NCBI RefSeq assembly: GCF_000224145.3
Contig: NC_020167.2
Coordinates: 2,433,611-2,497,610, forward strand
Reading direction: 5' to 3'
From: Ciona intestinalis
Lineage: Eukaryota > Chordata > Ascidiacea > Phlebobranchia > Cionidae
Length of the DNA: 64,000 bases
Shown here: piece by piece, positions 12,325 to 24,700 of the stretch
How positions within the stretch are numbered: position 1 is the stretch's first letter
Layout of the letters: each line of letters starts with the position of its first letter
Notes under the pieces: model-generated
The model's database searches: none
Seen by the model: the letters and a program-made list of their open reading frames with translations, nothing else
What the model was told of the DNA's origin: nothing
Made by a program: the position numbers and the translations under genes

Positions 12325-14400
12325 TTAATAGGCTGAAAGGAATGATGGAATTTCGCTCGCTTCAGACACTAGAGCTGTGTTCCAGATCTTCGTCGTGTCA
12401 TGAAATTTCCCGCCACATTCTAACATGTCAATCCTGTACTCGGCATGACTGGCAAGTTTGTTGTACATCGCAGCAGCTGTACGAAACAAGGTATGTTTAG
12501 TTGCTTGCGCCTGCGCAGTAGGTCCGTAACAATTCTAAAACTGCGCAAATGATTTAAAACCTATCAGGTATATATTGCCTCAAAACACAGTGACTCGCAT
12601 CGAAATGCAAATTTACCTCAGTTTACATTTTATATATAGTGGAGTGGGGAAAGACGGGACACTAAAGCACAAAATAAAACACGAGGAATTATTGAGCGAT
12701 TCGTACAACAAATTAGGAAAAAAATTAATCAAAAGGTTTGGTAGACTTGGTTCTGTTGCGTGTTTTGATTAATAATTTAAATTACATTTCCTCAAAAAAG
12801 GTACCTCGTTTGCATTTAGTGCTCTTTTCAGACCAACCCAGTTTCAACTGAATAGCCAGCACTGCACTTGTTACAGATGGCAGAATTGTTGCTATAGCCG
12901 TTTTTTGAGCAGTTGGTAAGACATGTGTGGGAAGTTGAAATACTATCACCTAATAAACGACAAAACATTAGAGAAAAGCGGGTTGGTAACCATGAAAAAT
13001 TACATATGAATAAATGGAACTTATTTATATCATCGGGTCATATTAATGCCTTCTGCTTAAGTTTTAGTATAGATGGCAATTCGGACAATCTGTGAGTGAC
13101 CATTAGGTGAAATAGATTGCCGTAAATTGTCTCCCACAAAAACAAATACACTCTGGTGGCGACACCAAGCCACGAATCCCATATTCTATGATTTAACAGC
13201 GAGAGTTCTAACCGTTATTACGTGTTGATACAGTTTTTTTTATTCTTTATTTTAACTTTATTCAATTTATTTTTGACCTATACCTGTGCTACTTGTATGG
13301 AGATGATCAACAGGGTGACTATGAGGTTTGCGAGTTTAAAAACTCCAGTCCGCTTTTTCCATTTCAAGAATTTTTCCTGGAATCGCTTTCTTAATTCTAG
13401 TAGCAGTTTCATGTGGTCTATTTCATCGGGATTGGTGATCTGGTTTGCAACATTTATATGGTCATTGTTATTAAGAACACTGATATCGTTATACTACTAT
13501 AGTACTGTGGTACAAGATGGGTTACCGTTATAAACACCAAAAACTGGCGCCGTAGCACAGTTGGTTTGCGTGCCTATATATCTAACCCAGAGGTAATGGT
13601 TTCAAGACTCTTCGCTGCTACGATTAAGGGCGTATGCGTTTGTTGTTTCCGGCCACGCGAGGATAAAGTAAGTTACATTCATTCACACATTCAAAACCCA
13701 TTTCCTGACCGTGTATTTTTAAATTAACAAAAAAAATTAATAATAACTTTTTAAAGTCGCCGAGACAGTTATAATTTTCAGTTATAATTTACTACCATAA
13801 AGGAAAGTCGCCGAGACAGTTATAATTTACTACCATAAAGGATTAGAACAAACAAATAAAAACATGTCCCATCTTACCCCACCCTATTTATGACAAACGG
13901 ATATCGCCTGTGCCTAATATAAACGCTACAGTTAATCAAAAAATAATATAAGTATAGCCTATTAAAAGTAAACTTTTACAAAAAAAACAATATTATAAAT
14001 ATTACTCTCACCTTAACTTCTCGGTGCAGTACAGGTGCTTGCTTCTTTTTTGGTTCGTCAGAACTTTTCTTTTCCGTGGAAGCTTCTGGTGAAAAACAAG
14101 AAAAATAACGATTTGCATCAGGGCCAAATATTACCAAAAGCAATTTGAAATTACGTTTATTGGGTGCGGCTGCAGAGATAAGAGTTGTTGTTTCAACTTG
14201 GCTTGTTCCGGCACTCGTAGTTGTTGTAGCTGACATGGTAGAACCCGCAGTGGCTGTTGTATGAGTGTCCTTGTGATCGGTAGATAAGCTTGTCGTTTGT
14301 AGCAGCGGTGCTTTATTAAAACATCACAATTAAGCAAGTCGTAATTGTTATTAGGCAATAGGTCTATTTGTCACCACTTACTTTTCTCACTCTTGCTCAT
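12325..14400 (-). CDS. Small two-transmembrane protein, SLATT/DUF4231-like
   Basis: Six minus-strand exons join in phase: 14382-14400, 14155-14310, 14012-14085, 13284-13493, 12805-12949 and 12325-12476, giving 251 residues. The first 80 residues are low-complexity and rich in Thr, Ser and Ala, then a Lys-rich stretch (STEKKSSDEPKKKQ). A charged helix LLLELRKRFQEKFLKWKKR precedes hydrophobic segment 1 (about residues 132-157) and segment 2 (about 168-190). After it comes LGWSEKSTKCKRAAAMYNKL, then a C-terminal helix. A charged helix, two adjacent membrane helices and a Trp/Lys-rich helix with an AA..Y..L pattern is the layout of SLATT-type domains, known mainly from bacterial conflict systems and some eukaryotes. 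Function here is unknown. The 69-base intron between exons 2 and 3 is a multiple of three with no stop, so it could also be retained. The assignment is by layout only. Confidence 0.7.
13546..13690 (+). mobile_element. SINE copy (tRNA-headed)
   Basis: Head GGCGCCGTAGCACAGTTGGT with A-box-like sequence, CTAACCCAGAGGTAATGG, and a shortened tail GGCCACGCGAGGATAAAGTA. It lies in the intron of the two-transmembrane gene. It matches copies at 16733-17022, 45974-46176 and 53433-53572. Confidence 0.75.
13753..13842. repeat. Tandem duplication, about 40-50 base unit
   Basis: AAAGTCGCCGAGACAGTTAT, with a following TTATAATTTACTACCATAAA, appears twice; the first copy has a 13-base internal addition. It lies beside a half MITE end at 13861-13890 (CATGTCCCATCTTACCCCAC). 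Confidence 0.8.
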
Positions 14401-15418
14401 TTTGTTAGAAAAATGCCGTGTCACTAATTAGCTAACTCTGAAAAATGCGAACTTTCGCCACACTTCTGAAAAAACTTTAAATTACAACTTATTATTAATA
14501 TGTTCTACAACAACATTTGCGGCATTGTGTAAGTTTATATCGCTGTGGGAAATCTCTGTTCTGTTCGTTTCTATACGATAATGAAATAGGATGTGAGGCC
14601 TTTTGCTCAAAACAATTGCTCTTAGTTTTCCCAGGCTAACATTACACCACTGAAGCTTACTAATTTTTACACAAACGATTTGGGCGTAGTTTCACGCCTG
14701 TAATACGCTAGCATTTTGGCGGCGGGTACAAATTATAGCCTATACTGTCAAGTTCCAATATCCCAATTTAAAATTAAAACTAAATTTCCCACGTAAAGGT
14801 TAAGGCTTGGTTCATCTGTTCTGGTTGACTATTCAGTTATTTTATTTTCTCCAGCCCGATCAGGAAGTACCGGATATTTTGTGCCGATAGTATCCCATCT
14901 TATCACAGCGTGCTATATACTGTAAACACACTATTCCTTCATCTCTCATGACTAGCAATGTTTATACTGGAGTCTAAAGATTCATTGGGACACTGTTATA
15001 TCTAGAATTCATAATTACGACCGGATAATGCATGCTCAACAAGTTCCTGGGCGCCGTATTAATCACTTTATTAAGTTAACCTATAAACTGACAGGGTGTG
15101 TTTATACAATATATGAAGTCTACATGTAGGCTAATCTTATACTCAAAAAATGATGGAGCGAATGGATCAAAATATGCTTGAAACAAAAAATAAAGAAAAT
15201 GTTTAAACTTGGGCTGTAAGTTTATGTAACAAAGCAGGAAGTTAAACCAGCGACGGGTTGCATATAGGCTATACGTCACGTACAATCCATTAATCGCTTT
15301 AGCATCCTGTCTTTAAATAGAACGTGTTGTTGGAAACATTAAGGATGGCTAAGCAGTAAACAAAACTCAGTGGCGCGCTAAGCACTAATCACGACGACGT
15401 AAAATCTATTTGTTCAAA

Positions 15419-15541
15419 AAGTAGGGTGGGGGAACATGGGACATCGGTCTATGGGGTATAATTTTTTGAATGTTCCTTGTTTACTACCAAATGGGATGGA
15501 AAAATAGACTAAAAAGGTGTTCCATCTTCCCCCACCCTAAT
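15419..15541. mobile_element. MITE copy with clear terminal inverted repeats
   Basis: Left end GTAGGGTGGGGGAACATGGG and right end TGTTCCATCTTCCCCCACCC are inverted copies of each other with few mismatches. Length is about 123 bases. This is the best-preserved copy here of the GGGTGGGG family (Cimi-1-like). The core TTTGTTTACTACCAAATGGG is shared with the copies at 1401-1538 and 37-220. Confidence 0.8.
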
Positions 15542-15627
15542 GTATTACCAATTAACCACATCTGAACAATTGAATTGAAATATTAGTCGCAATTTATATA
15601 ATGTTAGCAATATAGCTTAGCGGTATG

Positions 15628-15633
15628 TTTATT
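15628..15633 (-). terminator. Probable polyadenylation signal of the WD-repeat gene
   Basis: AATAAA read on the minus strand about 125 bases past the stop codon at 15757. Confidence 0.45.
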
Positions 15634-15756
15634 ACACGGCGATATATCCAACATGGCAATATTACAAATTTAAGCATATAATTCGGGAAAATAGTATATT
15701 ACAGATATTTCACTAAACAGCAAGATTTTACATGCCATAAAAAATTGTTTAAACCT

Positions 15757-18700
15757 TCATCGAATCGAATGGCGTACGTGAGCAGGTGCAAACGGAGTTG
15801 CCCATTCAAACTTGGACGTCAACCCTTCAGCGCTGCGCCGTCTAGCGACAGCGAATGCGGGCGTTCGCATAGTACGACTTTCCTTTCGTAATCGATCCGA
15901 AACGCGACGCTGCAGTGAACGACCCGGAGACGTCACTTTCGGGCGGCAATTGGTCACAGTGAAGGAGTCGGACCAATTTTGAATAGTTGGAAGTGTAGGA
16001 CGAGCAAGAGACGTCCTGATAAAAAAGCAAAATGAAATTAAACCATTCTTTGGAAAAGAATGCCAAAATAAGTATTCTCACAGATTAGTTTCGGTTAGAG
16101 CTGCTTTTCGTTTCTGACTTTTAGTGATGCGAGTTATCCGTAAGTTCCGCAGTATCACCCGCCATTGCGCAATTTCCACCCCGCTTGTGTCAGGAGAGGA
16201 AAGGGAAGTCGTGATTTTTGTCTCATCTCCACCAGATAATGAGTATACAGGGTAGATGGTGGAAGAATTGGACGACTAAAGATGTTTGGTGAGAAAGGAA
16301 ATCAGAAAAATTAATTCTCATGAATAAGAACATTTTCGGATTAAAACTACTGGTAAAAATCTTTACCCAAATAAAAGGTTGGTAATTTAAAAACATAGGA
16401 AAATGGGTCAAATGTGGCCAGCATTCTTGAGGCATACGGGTTTATCCGCTCCCAATGATCACTGTTGAGCTTTAAGGATAGAATAAGTTTTCCTCCTAAG
16501 TCTGACTTAGCATTAATTAAGAATCGCATTCCACCCGAAGTAAGTTAGTAAGATAGTTAACAACCCACACACTGGATACCACAAATCCAGAAACTATTAA
16601 CAATATAAAGCTACTCACTGCTTCAGAGATTTCTGGTAAAACAACTTCTGCCTGGAAAAGAAATCAAAATTAAAAATCACAAATACCAATTAATGAATAT
16701 TTTTACCTTCGGCTGGCTGGAATTTTTTTACTCTCGCGTGGCGGTAAAAGGACAGTTGTTATAACCCCTATGTTCTGTTTCAAACACCTCGTGCCATGTT
16801 ACAAGAAACCAGGTGCGTCACTTTTTAGGAAATTTGTTTTTACTATTTTTAACTTTTTTTTAAGTGTGACTGATAATTTGGACACCCCATTTGTGACTAC
16901 TGAGTTGAAGCAATTGCTGTCGCTTGCCCGAGGACACATGCGCCCACAATGATAGCTTGATCTGTGATCCCATTACCTCTGGGTTGGAGGCCGGCTAACT
17001 AACTAACTGTGCCACAGCGCCACACTAATAGTGTTGAAATGAAAAATACAATAGCTAATTAGTACCAAAAACAAAACAAACAAACAAGTTTTAAAAAAGG
17101 AGAATGCTTCTTATGATAGAAGTTACAAAACATAAAAAGAATGTACAACCTCTTTTTTAATCCTGACAGCAGGTTTGACAGATATCTGTAAAAAAAATTT
17201 TTTTTAAAAATTTATTTTATTTTATAGACAACTTATAAAATCAAACCTTGGCATAGATGGGTGGAGGTTTGTATTTCTTTTCAGGTATCGGGGAATCAAT
17301 CTAAAATAAAACAACAAAAAACGATAAATTAGCTAATAAACTGTGGACAAGAAATTAGGTCTAGACCATCAGTAATAAATCAATTAACACTACTAGAGTT
17401 CTAGAGCATTTGGTGTAGAATTGAAATTATAAATTTAGCCAAACCATAAGAAATTTATGCTTCATCACGTAGTTCAGTAATATCTTATATACCTTTGTCT
17501 GGTTTTTAACAAAAAATCCCATACATCTGTTTATTATTTTAACCACTATAATGCTGTAATATTTGTTTACTACCAAATAGTATGATAAAAAAAATTGAGA
17601 ACATGAATCATTTTACTCCAAACCGTATATAAACATACCCTCTGCTCAAATGGTGGTGGAATTAACACTGTTGATTTTGAGGAATCACTGGAAGACAATT
17701 TATCGCGACCACGACTGACCACAAGCGATTCAGATGACTTGTCAGTTCCACCTGAACCATTGGTGACCGGAGATACCTTTGAACCTTCTTTTGTATCCTG
17801 AAAGAAAATTTATGGTAAATGGTCTTACATATGCTGCTACTAATATGTGTCAACACTACATACAATCTCAAACTCAATACTGATCTATATGTGTGAGTTC
17901 ATATGTCAAAGCATGCTAGGGAGCTTAAGGTTCGAGCTTGATCGTTTGTGATTCACTAAACCTAACGATTTTCTACCATATACAACTTGCTGCTTTACTT
18001 TCTGTTTCTGTGTAAATTATAATTCTGTTTCTCTGTTTTACTGTAAACAAATACTGAATACAAATGTTCATTCCTAAAAATTTCACTGCCAACAATATTT
18101 TAACACTAAACTGCCCAATAAGTTTTATATAAGACGTTACATTGGTTGGCGCGGTTTCAATCGTCTCCTTCCATGACTGGACGGAAGCAACATCTGATAA
18201 ACTCGGACTGATCATTGTTTTGCTTTCTTTCGTGATAACTCTGCTTGCTAATGTAAAATGAGACATATTTTTGTCAGTTTCCAATTTATACTAACACTTA
18301 TTTAAAAAAAACCACCTGTACTCAAAAATTCATGCTTTGGTTATTTAGTGTTAAATTGTTGGATCGTAAACCCAAATGGTCTCTCGCATACCACTAGTAA
18401 GACCTTCATGTACCACGAATGTTTTGGGTAATTTAGATTAGGAACGGCAATTTTAATCAAAAACATATACTATAAATGATTTAAGAAGATTTGACTGACC
18501 TTTAACTGGGCCCACTTTATGAAGGTCGTGCATACTCTTCGATGTCGAAACACGTTTCATCACCTTCAGCAGTTGAACACTTTCTTTTCTTAAGTTTTTC
18601 TCTTTTGAGCGAGTTACGTCCAATAAACTGAAAACATTCCGGATAATTTTATTTTAAGATTACAACTCAGATTATGAAGCTCTAAATAAGCGGCACAAAT

Positions 18701-21700
18701 TTTTGTATTGCAATTACTAAGATATAAAAAACAATAACATGAAATGGAAAGATAGACTTGTGGTTTTTTTTAAATGTTGGTAAGGAAAATACTGTTGCCA
18801 CAATTCTATAAGGATTAGTTTTATGTCAGTTAAATGAAAAACTGCAGTGATACCCCTGACAACTTGTGGTAAATATGTATATACAATTTAAAATTGCATT
18901 TTAATTAGAAGCAATTTACCTGAACCTTGTAGAGGAATGTTTCTTGAGTGTGTTGGTGAGGCTTACGGGTCGAATGAGAGAAAACTCTTCTGTGTTCGAC
19001 ATGCGACGCAATTCATTCACCAACGCTAACTCTGATGGAAAGTTGGTTTCTGAAATCGTAAACTGATTTTTAACTTCGTGATGTAATAATAAATGAACAA
19101 GGAAATAAATATGAAAATAAGTGGGTTTACCTGGAATTTGGTTAGGTAGAGAAACATCTGACCGCTTTTCTTCAATCGATGGCCTGTAATACAAATCTGT
19201 ATTCAAGTTTGTGTTACAAATGCGATGCAGTATGTCCTTGCACAGAAGATTGAAATTGTTCTAACTGCATATTCAATGACAGATTATGGAATTTTTTAGC
19301 AATATAGAAAAAAGAGGTCACCCATTAAATAGCATACATGGTAAATCCCAGACCTAAAATAGTACACATGTATTATAAATCAGAATTCCTCAGCCTTCTA
19401 AATTGCTCAAACAATTAAGTTGCTTTCATTTATTCAAATAAAAACACTACCTTGGTGGATTGTAATACAGAAAACTATCTCTGTCTGACCCACTGCTATC
19501 TGTAGATGTTGTGGAGGGCTGGAATACCAGAGTGTCGAATTCTTGCTGGGGCATTTTTATAACACTCAATTTCTGTGTCGAAATATCCCGAATCGAGTCT
19601 AGTAAATAGGCCTATTATATTACACAAAAAGGAAGTTGAATTATTTAGCAAAAACAAACCGGTTTGAACAGGTTCTGACGGGATAATAGGGGAAGGTGGA
19701 GCAATCACTTTCTCCACGTTTTTCTTGATGAATGAGTTTTGCTTTGCAAGTGTGGGCCTGCAAAATATAGTTAAAACAGAAAACATGCAGAATGTGTGTG
19801 GGACGTGTGTACTTACATGACAGATGGTTTCCTTTTAGGTTTGGGTGGAGGTGGCTTCTCAGGAAGCAAAGGCAAAATAAAACTTGCCCACACCTGGGGA
19901 TTACATAACAAGCGTGAGTGGGAAACTGACACTTACATGCGTACTTTTAGTGGAATTTTGTATTTCATGTTACAAAAGGGAGTGAATGAATAAATGCAAA
20001 GCAAAATAAACCAGTGATAAGTAGAAAAAAATCACGTAAACAAACATAATGTCAATTTTTGACTTTATTAATAGTAAGCATTACAAGAGCTGCAATTGAT
20101 TGTAGGCTCTTAAGCTATTGCTCTACTTTACTTTTGTTGTCTAAAAGAAATTGAAAATTGTTTATATGTTTAATATCGATGCACCAGTAAAGAAAAACAA
20201 GTGAAGTTTACTAACTTTAACAAATGATAAACTTTGCTTTATTAGCTTATTAAAATTCAACATATAAACAGTTTACACATTCTTTTAGACAGCACAAGTA
20301 AAGCAACCCATTTTTTTAGTTTTGTTGACATCAAGAAGTGGGGCGCTAGAAAAAATGTTACAAAACCATTGAAATAATGAAAAAAATAAAATCATGAAAA
20401 TCTCACAGCAACATCAGTGAACTCCACTCCAGCTTGGAGCAAAGAAGAGCTGATGATGTTGGTGGTTTCTTCTTCGTTGATCCGTGTGTGGAGGAAATCA
20501 CCAATACTCATCATCTTCGAGATGTGGATGAGATCTTCCACGGAGATGAGAGGAGACAATTTGGCAATGACGCTTGATGCAAATGAGATTACTTCCGGAT
20601 CTTCTGAAATGCCAGACCCATCCGACTTCATGAACTGTGGCATCAGAACTGATAAGATCGCATCCTGAATGGAAGAATGAAAAAAATTAGAAAAAAAATA
20701 AGAAACTATTATTAGTGTTTAAAAAATTAGAGATAAAAATAAATATTATTATTTTATTTCACAACAGGTAGAAGCAAAGTTCTAATTAGTCACAATATGA
20801 GTGGAATGAAAATAGAAGTTAATTTTTTTTAAAAACAGCAGAGGAAACAAAATTAAATTTATGACGATATTTTTACTGAAAGATCAGTTGTTAGAAACTG
20901 TATTACACCTGATGACAATAGTAACAAAACAAAGTTTAAAAAATAAAACAGACATAATTTTTTTTAAATGTGCGGGTAAATATATATAGGGGTACAGGAC
21001 ATATTTTATTATTTTAGTGGACTCACTTTAATAAATTTAATGTTAAATTTAGTGATGACTTCTGCTGCTGCTATCTGACATGAGGCATATTGGCTCAACA
21101 ACAGTTTAGAAAGATTTTCCGCAAACTCGGACTCTATTTCTTCAGGGAACAAACTGGGAAAATGACAATTTAAAATAATTGTAAAAATAAATGAAGCAGG
21201 ACTGTGTTATTTTCGAGTTATGGAATATTACTGCAAGGGTTTTCTATTATTTACATAAATTAGGAAACATTTTTGAGTAACCAGTTAATTTTTAAGGCAA
21301 TAAAACTAAACTGCTCACTTAAAATGTTTTCCGAAATTTTAGCTTAAGACAAAACTAATTTTAATAATATAACTAATTTTGTTAAAAAATCTAAAGTCAA
21401 ATAATAAATAAATCCTTACTTTTCACCACTTTGTTCCATATATTCAGTACAAGCATCATGTATAAGCGAGAGGTAGTGGCAAACCGCTGAGGTTATTTTT
21501 CTTCCAGACTTCTCAAGCACAGAGGCCAACACAGGTAGCTCATACTCCAATAAATCCACAGTGATCTTACGTGGACACCACATTTGTCGACTTACTTCAT
21601 TTAAAAGTAAACTCAGTTTATCAGGTTGAGGGGGTGGGGTTGGGGGCGTGTCATCAACTATAGATACAGGTTCAGGTTCAGGTTCTTCCACTACTTCGGG

Positions 21701-24700
21701 TTCGGGCTGGATTCAACAAAATAGAAACAATTAATAGATAAATCTGATAAATTCAGAATTTAACCTATTTATGTCCCAGTGGTCGGGCAATGACAGTTAT
21801 TAAAACAAGGACATTATGTTTTTTTTTTGTGTGCATTAGAAAAACCATTGCCAACCACTGGATTAATACTATTGCCGTTTAGTGTCTTGTTACAGAACAC
21901 ATATGAATTCACAGTGGCAATTCTTGCACCCATATCCTCTAGTCCACAACCATTCTCATGCTTTCCAACAAGCAGTAAACATACCGAAGGTGTTTTTACA
22001 GGTAGTTTCTTTATTCTTGGTTTTCCTCTCTTAGGAGTTATAACGATCTTCATATTTCCTTCTTCCCTTCTTCCTTTTAAATATTTCTTTAGTTCAAAAT
22101 GTCGAAGCTCTCTGATTGCTTCCCACTGACCACAGTTGCTCGCTGTTGAAAAATAAATTACCCCAAATCCTAGGACACATTATAGTATTATTGTGAAGAT
22201 TGAAGAGAGCACACAATACTAACAAGTTCAATATACAATAAATGGTGGCACGATTTTTACCTTTAAAGAACTAACACAAATTTGCGTCACAAATTTTGAA
22301 GGAAAACAAAACGAACTTAACATAGGTATTTATTCAGAAAAAAATATTTAAAAGAGTCATTATATAACATTTATGAGGTCCTTATCATTTTCCATATGCA
22401 ACATATAGTTTAAGAGAAACTTATGAATAGGCAATATTAAATAAAAGTTCAAAACTTACAGAAACCGTAATCCTCAATATCAGACCATCTTTCTTCACCA
22501 CTGCTGCTATCATAATGCATGTACTTTGTCAAGTCCCAATCTGTGTAGACAACGGAATTTTATTGATATAGAAATATTTTTTAGTCAGAAATAATGAAAG
22601 ATATTCGGGTATTCTGTTAACCCTAAAAGCAATTGAAAGTTTTAAGTTTTGAGAAGTTTTTTTTATTTAATCAGTAATAAAATCTAACACAAAGAAAAAT
22701 GTCGCTTACCGGAAAACTCATCCAAAACATATTCCTGTGAGTATGCAAAGCCAATGGTGCTTGATGAAATGGAAGATGGTATTTTGAAGAAAGGTGGAGG
22801 AGGTAGGGGAGGTGGGGGGAAGACTTTCTGTCGGATGACTGAGTTTGGTATATATCCATCTGGAGCTATCGGATATTTTTCCATCTTTTCAAGATCCAAC
22901 TTTGAAACTTTAGGAGTTTTGTGAAATTTTAGTCATACATAACTAATCAGAAATGTTAGTTTTATAGCGAGAGTTTTATACAAGCTTTTGCTTTCAATAT
23001 AGTAGAAGGTTGGTTCAATATAGTAGAAGTAAGCAAGCACATTGGTTTGTTAGTCTCGCATGGGCAAGTATACTTATACAATCTAAAAATGCCACAAATT
23101 TTAAGAAACTGCTTATCCAAGAACAGAACCATAGTACTTAAGCAGTTTTGAATACTGATATATATATATTAGATAAAGGAACTAAATATTTGTATCATAC
23201 TGAGTAATGCAGCTTTGTCTACATTGCGAGATACAGGGGCTTCACGTTTCTGCAAACTCGTTTCCATAAAAACTTCTTCCTAAAAATGTTTTTGTTTAGA
23301 TAAATCCCACAATCAGTGAAATGTTACAACAGCAAGTTTTAAACCTGTTCCTCTTCTTGCTGAAGTTTAAGATACATTTCCAAAGTTTGTCTGTTTCGCC
23401 GAACTGTCTTCACTGGTGAGCTCACTTCTCTTTTCTTTGGAGTTGTAGACCACTTATCAAATGGTTCTGTTAAAAATAGTGAGCTGGATGATGCTGGTAA
23501 ATGTAACAAATGTTTTGCAGAAACTAAAACAAGATTAAAGGGTTCCACCATTACAAAAATATGTGAAACAAAATAAAAAGGTATAAATAAACTGAAAGAA
23601 GATCTTCATCTTGAATATCTTACCACTTTCCTCTTCTTCCTCACCCCCTTGGATGACACAAACCATCTTATCCGTTGATCCTTCCATTGGTATCGGGACT
23701 TCAGGTTCCAACTCTGATATCCCAAACTAACAATCAAGCATGAAGAAAATCGATTCGTCATTGATATTAAGAAATGTCAAAGAATTAATTTGACTTTTAT
23801 TAAACAATTAGGAACAGACGATGCTAGGAATTGGGTCAGTATTTCTTTCTTATGCTATTAGCTACACTTGATTTCTATGCGTATTTAATGGTATAGTGGT
23901 ATCATACAAGTGAGAAATGAGAATTGTCAAATAATATAAGTGCTGGATCAGGGTTAGGTGAATATCACAACAACATTAATAAATGTTGCCAAAAGCACAC
24001 ACTATAACTAATGCAAGCCAGCAAAGTTCCCAGGTTTAAGCAATGTTTCATTTAAAAACATTGTCTGATTATACAGTACAAAACAAAACCATGCAATAAC
24101 TTATATTCTATACCTCATCTGCAATTGAGAGAATCTTCTCCAAATATTCTGTTGGTAGATAAGCATGAGCTTCCATTCTAACAATGTGATTATGCAATGA
24201 AGCAAGAAGATCTCTTCCATTTGCAAAACACACAGATGTGACCACATCACCAAGTAAGACTTCTCTTATCTAACAATTAAGGAATATCAGCTGTATTTTT
24301 ATCAGAAATTATATATGCAATTTTACAATAATCTTTTAAAATTAGAAATTAATTTATGTTTAAACAAATCTGGATTTTTATCATGTGAAATTAAACAAGC
24401 GACGATTATAAATTCACTTACAATTACTACATTGACTTACAATTACTACATCTGCAGATAATACACCTTAAATGTATTTTTATCAGCATAAATTTAACCT
24501 AAGACTCACTAGCTGTCCTTCTGTGTTCCATATTTTAATAAATTTATCTTTAGAGGTTGTAGCAAACAACTGAAGCAGATGAGACTCACTGACACTTGTC
24601 ACAACATCTTTATGACAGAGTTCGGGATCAAGTGAGATTCTCTTCACATGACTGAGCAGTGTTTTGCTTCCAGCAAATGTTATTTCAGCTGAGTTTAATG

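Larger units (their letters stand above)
14401..15756. other. Intergenic spacer with one intact-looking MITE
   Basis: Between the two-transmembrane gene start and the WD-repeat gene stop, both on the minus strand. Holds the MITE at 15419-15541 and a likely AATAAA on the minus strand at 15628-15633, about 125 bases after the WD-gene stop. No exon was found. Confidence 0.6.

Noticed and set aside
12255-12500. Plus-strand Cys-rich frame with a GTATGT donor
   Set aside because: The minus strand here is the last exon of the two-transmembrane gene, in phase with five others.
13222-13533. Plus-strand hydrophobic frame of 103 codons
   Set aside because: It is the shadow of exon 4 of the two-transmembrane gene.
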